Below are positions 17,393-26,085 of a stretch of 64,000 bases of DNA, piece by piece (within the stretch, counting starts at the first letter, position 1; each line of letters opens with the position of its first letter). Under the pieces are notes generated by a model. The model was not told the origin of the DNA, did not search any database, and was given only the letters and a program-made list of their open reading frames with translations. Both the position numbers and the translations under genes were made by a program. The DNA is taken from positions 186,001 to 250,000 of the forward strand of contig NZ_SKBR01000003.1 of the NCBI RefSeq assembly GCF_013450295.1, in the 5' to 3' direction. The stretch comes from Streptomyces sp. AJS327. GTDB taxonomy: Bacteria; Actinomycetota; Actinomycetes; Streptomycetales; Streptomycetaceae.

Positions 17393-18829
17393 GTGCGTAA
17401 ACGCACTACCCGTCTGCTCATCTCGACGGCCGCCGCGCTGGCCATCACCGGTGCCGTGCCGGTCGCCTGGGCGAACATCGACACCGGGGCCCAGGCCGCG
17501 GCCTGCGAGCCGAGCGACGCCAAGCCCGGTGCCGTCACCCCACGGGTGGACTTCGACAACGACGGCAAGGCCGACCTGCTGACCACCGCCCCCGACGGCA
17601 CCATCGACGGCAAGGAGAAGGCGGGCTACCTCACCGTCGTCTACGGCTCCGCCGACGGCGCCGACCTGGAGCGGACGCAGCAGATCAGCCAGGACAACTT
17701 CGGGCTGCCCGGGGCGAAGGAGAACAACCGCTTCGGCACCCGCACCGCCGCTCGCGACCTGAACGGCGACGGCTACACCGACCTCGCCGCCCACTCCCAC
17801 CTCGGCGGCACCGACGGCGAGGGCACCCTCACCATCATCTGGGGTTCGCCGGAGGGCCTGGTCGAGGCCACCACCGTGCAGACCGACCTCGGCGGCGCCG
17901 GGCTCGCCGCCGGCGACTTCGACGGGGACGGCAACGCCGACCTGATCGCGGACGTCCGCGAGGAGAAGGGCCTGCTCAAGGGCCCGTTCACGGACGACGG
18001 CGCCCCGGCGGGCACCGGCGCCGTCCCGGGCCCGGGCTTCACCGACACCGAGGTCACCGACGTCATCGCCGGGGACATGACCGGGGACGGCGTGGACGAC
18101 CTGGTCAGCTTCGGCCGCTTCCAGAACAACGGCGAGTCCGCGATCTTCAGCGAGGGCGGCCCGGACGGCCTGACCGAGTCCGACGTCAAGATGCCCTCCG
18201 GCTCCACCGGCGCCATCGGCGACGTGGACAAGGACGGCTACGGCGACCTCGTCTTCCGCCTCTACCCGAACGGGGACGCGGAGGAGTTCGCCGGGGTCGT
18301 GCAGGTGCTGCACGGCTCGAAGTCCGGACCGGACCTCGACCGTGAGTCGCCCGAGTTCGTGCAGGGCTCGGACGGCGTGCCCGGCGCCAAGGAGGACGGC
18401 GACCAGTTCGGCGCCTCCATCGACGTCGGTGACGTGACCGGCGACGGCTACGCCGACGTGGCCGTCGGCTCCCCCGGCGAGAATGTGCGCGGCGCCGACG
18501 GCGCCGGAACCACCGTGCTGCTGCGCGGCGGCTGCTCCGGCGTGACCGGCAAGGACTCCGAAGCCCTCGACCAGAGCACCCCGGACGTCCCGGGCGCGCT
18601 GGAGGCCGAGGACCGGTTCGGCACGACCGTGCGGCTGCTCGACATGGACGGCGACGGCAAGCAGGACATGGCCGTCGGCTCCCCCGGCGAGAACGACGGT
18701 GACGGCGCCGCCTGGGTCGTCCCCGGGACGGCCGACGGGCTGAGCGGCCCCGGCACCACGTCCTTCGGGCCCGGTGACCTGAACGCCCCGCCCGCCAAGG
18801 CCCGCCTCGGGCAGGACATGGCCCGCTGA
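17393..18829 (+). CDS. Secreted FG-GAP/VCBS beta-propeller protein
   Basis: A 478-residue secreted protein. The first 30 residues (MRKRTTRLLISTAAALAITG) are a Sec signal peptide. The mature part is an integrin-alpha-like beta-propeller with at least seven calcium-binding DxDxDG loops, for example DFDNDGKAD, DLNGDGYTD, DFDGDGNAD, DMTGDGVDD, DVDKDGYGD, DVTGDGYAD and DMDGDGKQD, plus GSPGEN turns. Such proteins are common in streptomycete secretomes and are thought to bind ligands or surfaces; no catalytic site is visible. GTG start with a perfect AGGAGG six bases upstream. Two hairpins follow. Confidence 0.9.
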   Translation: MRKRTTRLLISTAAALAITGAVPVAWANIDTGAQAAACEPSDAKPGAVTPRVDFDNDGKADLLTTAPDGTIDGKEKAGYLTVVYGSADGADLERTQQISQDNFGLPGAKENNRFGTRTAARDLNGDGYTDLAAHSHLGGTDGEGTLTIIWGSPEGLVEATTVQTDLGGAGLAAGDFDGDGNADLIADVREEKGLLKGPFTDDGAPAGTGAVPGPGFTDTEVTDVIAGDMTGDGVDDLVSFGRFQNNGESAIFSEGGPDGLTESDVKMPSGSTGAIGDVDKDGYGDLVFRLYPNGDAEEFAGVVQVLHGSKSGPDLDRESPEFVQGSDGVPGAKEDGDQFGASIDVGDVTGDGYADVAVGSPGENVRGADGAGTTVLLRGGCSGVTGKDSEALDQSTPDVPGALEAEDRFGTTVRLLDMDGDGKQDMAVGSPGENDGDGAAWVVPGTADGLSGPGTTSFGPGDLNAPPAKARLGQDMAR

Positions 18830-18979
18830 CCCCGCGCCCCGGACCAGCCCCCGAGCGGGGAGGGCACGGGGCGCCGACGGCCGCCAGCAGACGGCCGAGG
18901 AGAGCCCGGAGCGGGCGCCCACGGCGCCGCGCTCCACCGCACACCCGACGGACCCGCGGGCCCGTCGGGAAGGCCAGCC

Positions 18980-19011
18980 GTTGACGTCCCGTGGTGGGGC
19001 GGGACGTCAAC
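18980..19011 (+). terminator. First hairpin after the FG-GAP gene
   Basis: GTTGACGTCCC (18980-18990) and GGGACGTCAAC (19001-19011) are perfect complements around a ten-base loop. Confidence 0.65.
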
Positions 19012-19020
19012 GCGCCAGCC

Positions 19021-19056
19021 GGGGCCGACCGTTCATCCGCCGGGACGGTCGGCCCC
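19021..19056. terminator. Second hairpin, between FG-GAP and thioesterase genes
   Basis: GGGGCCGACCGT (19021-19032) and ACGGTCGGCCCC (19045-19056) form a perfect 12-bp stem followed by TCTC. Lying between convergent genes, it can stop transcription from both sides. Confidence 0.75.
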
Positions 19057-19065
19057 TCTCATCCG

Positions 19066-19145
19066 CCCACGTTGACTACCGCTGGCCGTCGTTCACCGCC
19101 GCTGACCGTCGCTGACCGTCGTTGACTGCCGTCGGCCGTCGCTGC
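19066..19145. repeat. Degenerate short tandem repeats (GCTGACCGTC-like)
   Basis: About 80 bases consist of imperfect copies of a ten-base unit resembling GCTGACCGTC / GTTGACTGCC. They lie between the second hairpin and the thioesterase stop and have no coding sense. Confidence 0.6.
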
Positions 19146-19180
19146 GAACGGCGGGGCCGTACCACGCGGGAACAGCCGCC

Positions 19181-19993
19181 CTACCCGTCCGAGGACACCA
19201 GACGCCGTACGACCTCGCCCAGCAACTCCCGTGCCTCACCGGACTCGTGGGGGAAGAAGTGCCCCCCGGGGAAGACCCGCACCGCGCAACCGCCTTCGGT
19301 GACCGACTCCCATTCCTCCATCCACCGCACGGGCGCGAGCGGATCGTCCGCACCCGCCAGAACCGTGACCGGACAGCTGAGCGCCCGCCCCGGCCGGTGA
19401 CGGTAGGTCTCCGCGAGTTCGAGGTCCGCGCGGAGGACGGACAGCACCGCCTCCACCATCTCCGCGCTACACGTCCCCTCTTCCGGTAGCCGGAGGAAAC
19501 TCCCGGCCTGGCCGAGCAGTTCGGGAGTCGGCAGCCGGTGCATCGGGGCACGGGGTGGCCAGCGCGGCGGAGGCACCATGCCCGAGACGACCAGCGCCGA
19601 GGGCGGAAGCGCCCCCGTGTCCGCGCCACGCCCGTCAAGTCGCCGCCCGAGTTCGTAGGCGAGCAGCGCGCCCATGCTGTGCCCGTACAGCACGTACGGC
19701 ACATCCAGCAACGGCACCATGACGGCCGCGAGTTCGTCCACCAGCGGAGCCAGCCGCAGCTGCGGCGACTCGGCCACCCGTCGTCCCCGGCCCGGCGGTT
19801 CGACGGCGCACAGCTCCACCTCCGGCCCCAGCCCCCGAGTCCACGGGGCGTAGCTGAGCGCGCCCGCCCCCGCGTGCGGAAGACAGAACAGCCGTACCCG
19901 GGGCGGTGGTTCGGCGTTCAGCCGCCGCCAGGGGAACCAGAGCCGACACGCGGCGGCGTCCGGGTCGTCGGCTGGTACGCGCTCCGTCGGCAT
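19181..19993 (-). CDS. Type II thioesterase (orphan)
   Basis: A 270-residue alpha/beta-hydrolase of the type II thioesterase family, which removes aberrant acyl groups from carrier proteins of polyketide and nonribosomal peptide synthases. The GHSMGA nucleophile elbow places Ser106; Asp216 in GADDPLAP and His245 in GGHFFPHE complete the triad. The family N-terminus RLFCLPHAGAGALSYAPW is intact. The start MPTERVP has GGAGGGGG upstream, somewhat distant. No PKS or NRPS gene occurs in this window, so the enzyme must serve a cluster elsewhere or be a relic of one. It is isolated, flanked by hairpins and an 830-bp gene-free stretch. Confidence 0.9.
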   Translation of the reverse strand: MPTERVPADDPDAAACRLWFPWRRLNAEPPPRVRLFCLPHAGAGALSYAPWTRGLGPEVELCAVEPPGRGRRVAESPQLRLAPLVDELAAVMVPLLDVPYVLYGHSMGALLAYELGRRLDGRGADTGALPPSALVVSGMVPPPRWPPRAPMHRLPTPELLGQAGSFLRLPEEGTCSAEMVEAVLSVLRADLELAETYRHRPGRALSCPVTVLAGADDPLAPVRWMEEWESVTEGGCAVRVFPGGHFFPHESGEARELLGEVVRRLVSSDG

Positions 19994-20825
19994 CACTGCC
20001 CAACCCCCTCCATCGGCTCTCTCCCCCGGCTGCCCGGCTGCCCGGCCAGCGTCCCCGCCACCCGCCTTCCGGCTCTCCGGCTCTCCGGCTCTCCGGCCAG
20101 CGTCCCGGCCCGCTGCTTTTCCGGGTGCCCCTTCCAGCTCTACCCCGCCGGATCCGGTTCGCCCCACGGCCGCGCCGTCCACTCCCCGCCATGCGCGACG
20201 GACGGCCGGGAGGGAGCGGGGAAGACCAACTGGGCCGGGTAGCGAAGACGGTCAGGACAGTGGGCGACCGGACGGCCGGGCGGAGTGGTCGGGCGGACGG
20301 CCGAGCGGAAGGGCCCGGACCCGGAGGACGAGGAGGGACGGCCGGGCGGAAGGACCGGCTCCGCAGAGCGGCCCCGGAAGGCGGCTGGCGCTGAGGGCGG
20401 CCGGGACGGTTGGTCGTTCGACGAGTGGGGTCATTCAACGAGTGGTCGTTTTCGGCCTTCTCTTCGCACCCGGCACCGCCCCGGGCCGCGCCCCCGCTCG
20501 GTCATCACGAACGGCATCCCGGCCCCACCGCCTCACCCACGACACCGGCCCCACCCCGCCCAGCTCCTCGAACTCACGCCCCAGCACCACCCGTTCCCCG
20601 CCGCTCCGCGCCCCGGGCCGTTCTCCTGCCATCCCTCCGTCCACCCCGTCCGCACGCCACGGCGGTCGTGTCACACCACCCCGGTGCGCCCCCGGCCCCA
20701 CCCGGCGTACGCGGTCTCCGGCGGCGCACTCCCCGGGATCCTCCGCGCACCGGCGGACAGCCGGAACCGGACGCGGGGCGCTGCCGGAGGTGTAGGCGGG
20801 GCGCGTGAGGGCCACGCTGGACACC
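19994..20825. other. Gene-poor region with short tandem repeats
   Basis: This 832-base stretch has no convincing gene. CCGGCTCT is repeated three times at 20069-20092, and a GCCCGGCT/GCCCGGCC pair precedes it. The rest is C-rich on the plus strand between 20460 and 20780, giving long Pro/Arg frames that I regard as spurious. It presumably carries the promoters of both flanking genes. Confidence 0.5.
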
Positions 20826-21941
20826 ATGACCGCTGACTGCCCCCGATCACCGCGGTATCCGTCGCCCACGCCCCCGGCGACCGACGACCAGGTGTCCGCG
20901 TACCGTCGCGCGCTCGGCATCCCCGAGATCGTCGACCTGCATACGCACTTCATGCCGTACCGCGTGCTGCGCAAGGTGTGGGACTACTTCGACACCGCGA
21001 GCGACCGTCTCGGCTTCCCCTGGCCCATCCACTACCGGACGGCGGAAGAGGACCGGGTCGCCCGGCTGCGCGCCATGGACGTGGGCCGCTGGACCGCCCT
21101 CGTCTACCCGCACAAGGCGGATATGGCGGAGTGGCTCACCGACTGGGCGCTGGAATTCGCCGCCCGCCATCCGGACTGCGTTCCGGGCGGCACCTTCTAT
21201 CCGGAGCCCGACGCGGACACACAGGTGGAACGGGCGCTGGGGCGGGGCGCCCGGATATTCAAGGCCCACCTCCAGGTCGGCTCCTACGATCCGCGCGACC
21301 CTCGGCTCGACCCGGTGTGGGGACGGTTGGCCGAGGCCCGCACGCCGGTCGTCTGCCACTGCGGACACGGCCCGGAGACCGGCGAGGCCACCGGCGTCGG
21401 GCCCATCACCGAGGTGCTGCGCCGCCATCCCGACCTGGTGCTCGTCGTCGCCCACCTGGGCATGCCCGACTACACCGCGTTCCTGGACCTCGCGGAGCGC
21501 CACCCGTCCCTCATGTTCGACACCACGATGGTCTTCACCGACTTCACGGAGCGGATCGCGCCCTTCCCACCCCGGGAACGCGCCCGCCTCGCGGAACTCG
21601 GCGAACGGATCGTCCTCGGCACGGACTTCCCGAACATCCCCTACTCCTACGCCCACCAGCTCAGCGCGCTCCACCGGCTGGACCTCGGCGAGGACTGGCT
21701 CCGGGGCGTGCTGTACGAGAACGGCACCCGGCTGCTGGACCAGGCCGAGGCCGCCGCCCTCCGCCCCACCCCGGTCCCCTCTCGTGCGGGCAGTACGGGC
21801 GGTGCGGGCAGTACGGGTGACGCCGGTGACACGGGTGGTACGGACGGCGCGGGCACTACCGGCGGTACCGGCCGTACTGGCAGTAACGGCGGTACGGAGA
21901 TGAGCGGTACGCGGACAGACGGCAGAGGGGGCGGGCGGTAG
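20826..21941 (+). CDS. Amidohydrolase-family (TIM-barrel) hydrolase with Gly/Thr-rich tail
   Basis: A 371-residue protein. Residues 30-315 form an amidohydrolase-related TIM barrel: DLHTHFM gives the HxH metal pair (His39, His41), CHCGHG and VVAHLGMPDY supply further ligands, and LGTDFPNIPY carries the conserved Asp. The family includes decarboxylases and lactonases acting on small acids; the substrate here is unknown. Residues 320-371 are an abrupt low-complexity tail (GSTGGAGSTGDAGDTGG and similar) produced by a 9-bp-periodic DNA repeat. The ATG at 20826 was chosen; an in-frame GTG at 20805 is possible. Sixty-odd bases of spacer separate it from the J-domain-like gene, probably co-transcribed. 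Confidence 0.85.
   Translation: MTADCPRSPRYPSPTPPATDDQVSAYRRALGIPEIVDLHTHFMPYRVLRKVWDYFDTASDRLGFPWPIHYRTAEEDRVARLRAMDVGRWTALVYPHKADMAEWLTDWALEFAARHPDCVPGGTFYPEPDADTQVERALGRGARIFKAHLQVGSYDPRDPRLDPVWGRLAEARTPVVCHCGHGPETGEATGVGPITEVLRRHPDLVLVVAHLGMPDYTAFLDLAERHPSLMFDTTMVFTDFTERIAPFPPRERARLAELGERIVLGTDFPNIPYSYAHQLSALHRLDLGEDWLRGVLYENGTRLLDQAEAAALRPTPVPSRAGSTGGAGSTGDAGDTGGTDGAGTTGGTGRTGSNGGTEMSGTRTDGRGGGR
21783..21898 (+). repeat. Nine-base-periodic repeat encoding the amidohydrolase tail
   Basis: Variations on GGCAGTACG / GGCGGTGCG recur about twelve times in frame and encode Gly-Ser/Gly-Thr tripeptides. The repeat looks like a recent minisatellite-type expansion of the 3' end. Confidence 0.75.
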
Positions 21942-22037
21942 GGGGACGGGCGGGGCCGGAACCGGCGGTACGGGGGTGGGCGGAGGTCCGAGCGGCTGGG
22001 ACGTCGGGGCCCGGCGGGATGCGTAAGGTGGGGACCG

Positions 22038-23009
22038 ATGAGCGCTAACCCGGAAGTTGATCGGCCAGCCGAGTCGTCCACCGGGCCCTCCCCGGCCCGG
22101 CCCGGCGAGCGGACACCCCCGCCCGACCCGGCCGGTGGCCCGGATTGGAGCGGCGGGACCGACGCGGCCAGCCCGGGCGACTCCCCCACGGCCGACCCGG
22201 CGCCGGACGTCGAGGCCGAGGCCGTCGAACGGCTCGACCGGGCCGTGCGCACCGCCGAGACGGCCCTGATCGAGTACGAGATCGCGGTCGAGACCTTCCG
22301 GGTGGAGGTCGACAACTTCTCGCGCCTGCACCACCAGCGGCTCGGCCCGATGTACGCCCGGCTGGACGAGCTGGACGCGCAGATCGCCGAGGCGGTCGCC
22401 GCCCGCACCGGCGATCCGGAGGACGAACGCCGGGCGCGGGAGGCCCGGGGCGTGGTGATGCCCATGCCGGGGGTGGAGGAGCTGTTCATGGGCTGGATCG
22501 ACTCCGGCGGGTTCAGCCCGGAGGCCGAGGCCATGCTCAGCGAGAAGCCGGTCACCCCGCCCTCCCGGGTGCGTCCCAGCGAGGAGGCCCGCCGCGCCTA
22601 CCGCGAGCTGGTCCGCCAGGCACACCCTGACCTCGCCCAGGACGACGCCGAACGCGAACGGCGTGAGGCGTTCATCGTCCGCGTCAACCGCGCCTACGCC
22701 GAGGGCGACACCGCGACGCTGGAGGAGCTGGCGCGGGAGTGGGCCGCCGGTCCGGCCGCTCCGCAGCCACAGGCCAGCCGGGCCGAGGAGCTGTACGCAC
22801 GGTTGGAGTGGCTGGCGCGGCGCAAGGAGATGCTCGCCGAGGTCGCCGCCGAACTGGAGGAGAGCGCGATCGGCGCCATGCTCCGGATGGCACCCGACGA
22901 TCCGGACGCGCTGCTGGAGGAGATCGCCGAGCAGCTGCTGGCCCAGGTCGCCGAGCGGGAGGCTGAACTGGAGCGCCAACGGGCGCTGTTGGAACCGTCG
23001 CAGGAGTGA
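22038..23009 (+). CDS. J-domain-like coiled-coil protein
   Basis: A 323-residue cytosolic protein of unknown role. Residues 1-58 are disordered, Pro/Gly/Asp-rich. Residues 60-135 are strongly helical and charged (coiled coil). Residues 180-235 match a J-domain: ARRAYRELVRQAHPDLAQDD carries the diagnostic HPD at 196-198, and REAFIVRVNRAYAEGD matches the helix after the HPD loop. Residues 245-323 are a second coiled coil. The HPD motif suggests it stimulates an Hsp70 (DnaK) partner, but the zinc-finger and G/F region of DnaJ are absent. TAAGGT eight bases before the ATG suggests a near-leaderless start. Confidence 0.75.
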   Translation: MSANPEVDRPAESSTGPSPARPGERTPPPDPAGGPDWSGGTDAASPGDSPTADPAPDVEAEAVERLDRAVRTAETALIEYEIAVETFRVEVDNFSRLHHQRLGPMYARLDELDAQIAEAVAARTGDPEDERRAREARGVVMPMPGVEELFMGWIDSGGFSPEAEAMLSEKPVTPPSRVRPSEEARRAYRELVRQAHPDLAQDDAERERREAFIVRVNRAYAEGDTATLEELAREWAAGPAAPQPQASRAEELYARLEWLARRKEMLAEVAAELEESAIGAMLRMAPDDPDALLEEIAEQLLAQVAEREAELERQRALLEPSQE

Positions 23010-23107
23010 GCCCTCTCCACCCTCCCGCTTCGAACTCGGAGATCCGGGCTCGGGAGATCCGGAGTCGCGAGGGGGTTGGGAGATCCGAGGTCGGGTGGTT
23101 CCGGGTC

Positions 23108-23134
23108 GGAGGTCCGGGGTTGGAGGTCCGGGGT
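23108..23134. repeat. Direct repeat in the J-domain/rhodanese gap
   Basis: GGAGGTCCGGGGT occurs at 23108-23120 and 23122-23134, and related GGAGATCCG-type units lie upstream between 23038 and 23090. The 246-base gap is otherwise featureless. Confidence 0.65.
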
Positions 23135-23255
23135 GAGGAAGTCTCTCGGCGCCCCGGCGGGCAGGGGCTTCGTGTGACGCGATGGGAAGGTGTCCCGGCC
23201 GGGCGACGGCCGAGGGCCAGCGGGAAGAACGAGCGACAGCGGAGGCGCGACAACC

Positions 23256-23633
23256 ATGAACTTCGGTCCATTTCCGCAGATGGACGCGGCTGAGGTACCC
23301 GAGGACGCACTGCTGCTCGACGTCCGCGAGGACGACGAGTGGGCGGCGGGCCACGCCGACGGCGCCCTGCACATCCCCCTGGGCGAGGTGATCGACCGGC
23401 TCTCCGAGATCATCGAGCGTGCCGGTGCCACCCCGGACACCCCGGGCGGGGAACCCGGGACGCCCGTCCGGCGGGTCCACGTGATCTGCCGCGTCGGTGG
23501 ACGGTCGGCACAGGTCACGCAGTACCTGCTGCAACAGGGGCTGGACGCGGTCAACGTGGACGGCGGCATGCTCGCCTGGGAGCAGGCGGGCCGCCCCCTG
23601 GTGGGCGAGGCCCAGCCCCCCTACATCCGCTAG
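23256..23633 (+). CDS. Single-domain rhodanese (sulfurtransferase)
   Basis: A 125-residue single-domain rhodanese. LLLDVREDDEWAAGHADGALHIPLGEV is split here by the usual insert and followed by VICRVGGRS, which places the persulfide-carrying Cys78 in a CRxGxRS loop. Its role is sulfane-sulfur transfer or detoxification in the cytoplasm. A 15-residue Pro/Gly-rich insert (GATPDTPGGEPGT) precedes the catalytic strand. The ATG follows GGAGGCG. The neighbouring J-domain-like gene lies upstream on the same strand. Confidence 0.9.
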   Translation: MNFGPFPQMDAAEVPEDALLLDVREDDEWAAGHADGALHIPLGEVIDRLSEIIERAGATPDTPGGEPGTPVRRVHVICRVGGRSAQVTQYLLQQGLDAVNVDGGMLAWEQAGRPLVGEAQPPYIR

Positions 23634-24080
23634 CGCCCCACCTCCGGGCAACACCACCGAAGCTCCGCCACCGACGTTCCGCCACCACGGATGCGCACCG
23701 CGCCCACCCGGCCCGGATCGACGCGGACCGCGCCGCCACGGCCGGTCCGCCGGGCCCAGGGCGCGGTGGCTGTGCCCGCCAAGGCCGGTCTGTCCGGACC
23801 ACGTCCGCCGGACCGTGCCCGGTCGGAGTGCGGCAGGTCCTCGGGAACACTCGGGCGACGCACGGGACGACCCCACGCACCGCCCACCCGAGCCCCCATC
23901 CGGCGCCCCCACGGCGCGGAACCGGCGCCGACGGTGACGTCCCCGAGCGGAGCCCACGGAGCGGATGACAGAGGCGGCGACGACAATGGGGGAGACCACG
24001 ACGGTCACGGGTCCCAGGCTCCGAACTGTGCGCTCGTGCACCGCGGAAGCCCCCGCACCCCAGAAGGGAGCCGGACCACC
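23634..24080. other. 447-base spacer without a recognisable gene
   Basis: Open frames here translate to Arg/Pro-rich peptides only. It must hold the acetyltransferase promoter; no specific motif stands out. Confidence 0.5.
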
Positions 24081-24497
24081 GTGTGGAAGTGTGAGCACGT
24101 GCTCGGCGCCAGTCTCGCCGTCCAGGAGGTCGCGGCGCTGTACCGCGCGTCCACCCTCGCCGAACGGCGTCCGGTGGACAACGAGGAGCGCTTCGCCCGG
24201 ATGCTGGCCGGTGCGAACCTGGTCATCACCGCCCGCGCCAGGGACGGCCGTCTCATCGGTATCGCGCGGTCCATCACCGACGGCGCGTACGCCACCTACC
24301 TCAGCGATCTGGCCGTCAGCACCGCGTTCCAGGGACGTGGCGTCGGGCGCGATCTGATCCGCGCCACCCGGGAGGCGGCACCGCAGGCCAAACTGATCCT
24401 GCTCGCGGCCCCGGCCGCGGTCGACTACTACCCGCATGTCGGCTTCACCCGGCACGAGTCCGCCTGGACCCTTCCGGAGATGGCGAACGAACTCTAG
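24081..24497 (+). CDS. GNAT-family N-acetyltransferase
   Basis: A 138-residue acetyltransferase. The acetyl-CoA pyrophosphate loop is visible as AFQGRGVGRDLI (Q/R-x-x-G-x-G), preceded by the beta-4 strand YLSDLAVS and followed by the family signature YYPHVGFTRHESAW. The GTG at 24081 is taken as start because GAAGGGAG lies about ten bases upstream and the protein then has normal GNAT length. Substrate unknown; members of this compact subgroup often acetylate small amines or protein lysines. Confidence 0.85.
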   Translation: MWKCEHVLGASLAVQEVAALYRASTLAERRPVDNEERFARMLAGANLVITARARDGRLIGIARSITDGAYATYLSDLAVSTAFQGRGVGRDLIRATREAAPQAKLILLAAPAAVDYYPHVGFTRHESAWTLPEMANEL

Positions 24498-24990
24498 GGC
24501 CCGCACCACGGCCCTCTCGCCCCACGTCCTCAGCCAGCCCCTCATCCGCCACCGCTCCTCATCCGCCACAGCCTCATCCCGTACCTCACCTCACCGGCCC
24601 GCCGCGCGGTCGCTCCACGGCCAGGCCGCCCCTCCGCACGTCCGCTCGGAGGGGAAAACCCACACGCGCCCACCCCACGATCGCCCACCCTGATCGCCAC
24701 TGATCACCACCGATCCCGGCAACTCCAGCCCGGGGGCCGCCCTTTCCTGCGGCACCAGTTCCGAGCACGTTCCGGCAGCACCGCACGGGAGCGGCCGGAG
24801 CACTCCGGGAACACCAACCCGGCGGCACGAGGCCGCCGCCACGGAACCGCGTACGCGACCAGCCACTCTGCCCCGGGCGCACCGGCCTGGTCTCGCTCCG
24901 CCCGGCGCCGGAACGGGTGTCGGGAGGCGTGCCCTTCCGCGGGGGCGCCCGCTGGGCACGGCCCCGAGGAACGACCGGCGTCCGACGCCC
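24498..24990. other. Spacer between convergent GNAT and paaE genes
   Basis: About 490 bases with no credible frame. The paaE-proximal end carries a hairpin (24983-25000). Confidence 0.5.
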
Positions 24991-25000
24991 TCAGGCGTCG
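24983..25000 (-). terminator. Hairpin overlapping the paaE stop codon
   Basis: CGACGCC and GGCGTCG pair around CTCA. The stop codon of paaE sits within the structure, so it probably protects or terminates the paa operon transcript. Confidence 0.55.
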
Positions 25001-26082
25001 AAGTCCGCCTCCACCGAGGATGTGACCGGACGGGACTGGCAGGCCAGCACGTACCCGGCGGCCAACTCCTCTGGTTCGAGGGCGTAGTTGCGGTCCATCC
25101 GCACCTCCCCGGAGACCAGCCGCGCCCGGCAGGTCCCGCACACCCCGCCCTTGCAGGCGTACGGAGCGTCCGCCCGATGCCGGAGGACGGTCTCCAGCAG
25201 CGTCTCGCCCTCAGCCACCGGCCAGCTACCCCCACGCCCGTCCAGGGTGGCGGTGAGCGTGGCCGCGACGGGGGCCTCGGCGCCCTCGGCGGTGGAATGC
25301 GAGGCGACGGATATCCGGGAACTCCTCGGTTCCCCCTCCGGGGCCTCGTCGACGTGGAAGATCTCCTGATGAACGCGGGAGCGTGGCACGCCCAGCGCGC
25401 GGAGGGCGCTCGTGGCTCCCTCGACGAGTCCGAGCGGCCCGCAGAGGTACCAGCCGTCCACACCTCCGACGGGCAGCAGTCCGGGCAACAGCTCGGTCAG
25501 CCGGTCGGCGCTGAGCCTGCCCGAGACCAGGCCGGCCTGCTGTTCCTCCCGGGACACCACGGCGACCAGCTGGAAGCGGTCCGGGAAGCGGTCCTTCAGG
25601 TCGGCCACCTCCTCCAGGAACATCGTGGAGGCGGCGGAACGGTCGCTGCGGATCAGGGAGAAACGGGCCGCGGGCTCACTGGTCAGCGCCGACGCCACGA
25701 TGGAGAGCAGCGGCGTGATCCCACTGCCTCCCACGACGCCCGCAAAGTGCCCGGGACGCGGTTCCAGGGTGAAACGCCCGGTGGGAGGCAGCACGTCGAC
25801 GGTGTCGCCCACGGCGAGTTCCTTGAGGGCGTACGTGGAGAACTCGCCGCCCTCGACACGGCGGATCCCGATCCGGAGGGTGTGCGGCCGCGGGCTCGCC
25901 GGGTCACAGAGCGAGTAGGTACGCCGCGACTCCCCGCCCCGGCCGTCGGTACGGCGCAGCGCGATGTGCTGGCCGGGGGTGAAGCCGAAGCGGGGACGCA
26001 GTTCCTCGGGCACGGCGAAGCTGACCGCCGCCGCGTCGTCCGTCAGCCAGTCGATCGCGGTGACACGCAGTGGGTGGAACAC
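24991..26082 (-). CDS. paaE: Phenylacetyl-CoA epoxidase reductase subunit PaaE
   Basis: A 363-residue NAD(P)H-dependent reductase that feeds electrons to the PaaABC epoxidase. An FAD/NAD ferredoxin-reductase module comes first (RRTYSLCDP for FAD; GGSGITPLLSI and LCGPLGLVEG for NADPH), followed by a C-terminal plant-type 2Fe-2S ferredoxin with CKGGVCGTC and a later Cys. The order matches PaaE and its length equals the E. coli protein (about 356). Last gene of a five-gene operon, three bases after paaD. A 25-residue Ala/Ser/Glu linker separates reductase and ferredoxin. Confidence 0.96.
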   Translation of the reverse strand: MFHPLRVTAIDWLTDDAAAVSFAVPEELRPRFGFTPGQHIALRRTDGRGGESRRTYSLCDPASPRPHTLRIGIRRVEGGEFSTYALKELAVGDTVDVLPPTGRFTLEPRPGHFAGVVGGSGITPLLSIVASALTSEPAARFSLIRSDRSAASTMFLEEVADLKDRFPDRFQLVAVVSREEQQAGLVSGRLSADRLTELLPGLLPVGGVDGWYLCGPLGLVEGATSALRALGVPRSRVHQEIFHVDEAPEGEPRSSRISVASHSTAEGAEAPVAATLTATLDGRGGSWPVAEGETLLETVLRHRADAPYACKGGVCGTCRARLVSGEVRMDRNYALEPEELAAGYVLACQSRPVTSSVEADFDA

Positions 26083-26085
26083 GGC

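Noticed and set aside
20847-24569. A 1240-codon minus-strand open frame
   Set aside because: It runs antisense through four recognisable genes (amidohydrolase, J-like, rhodanese, GNAT) and has no domain of its own.
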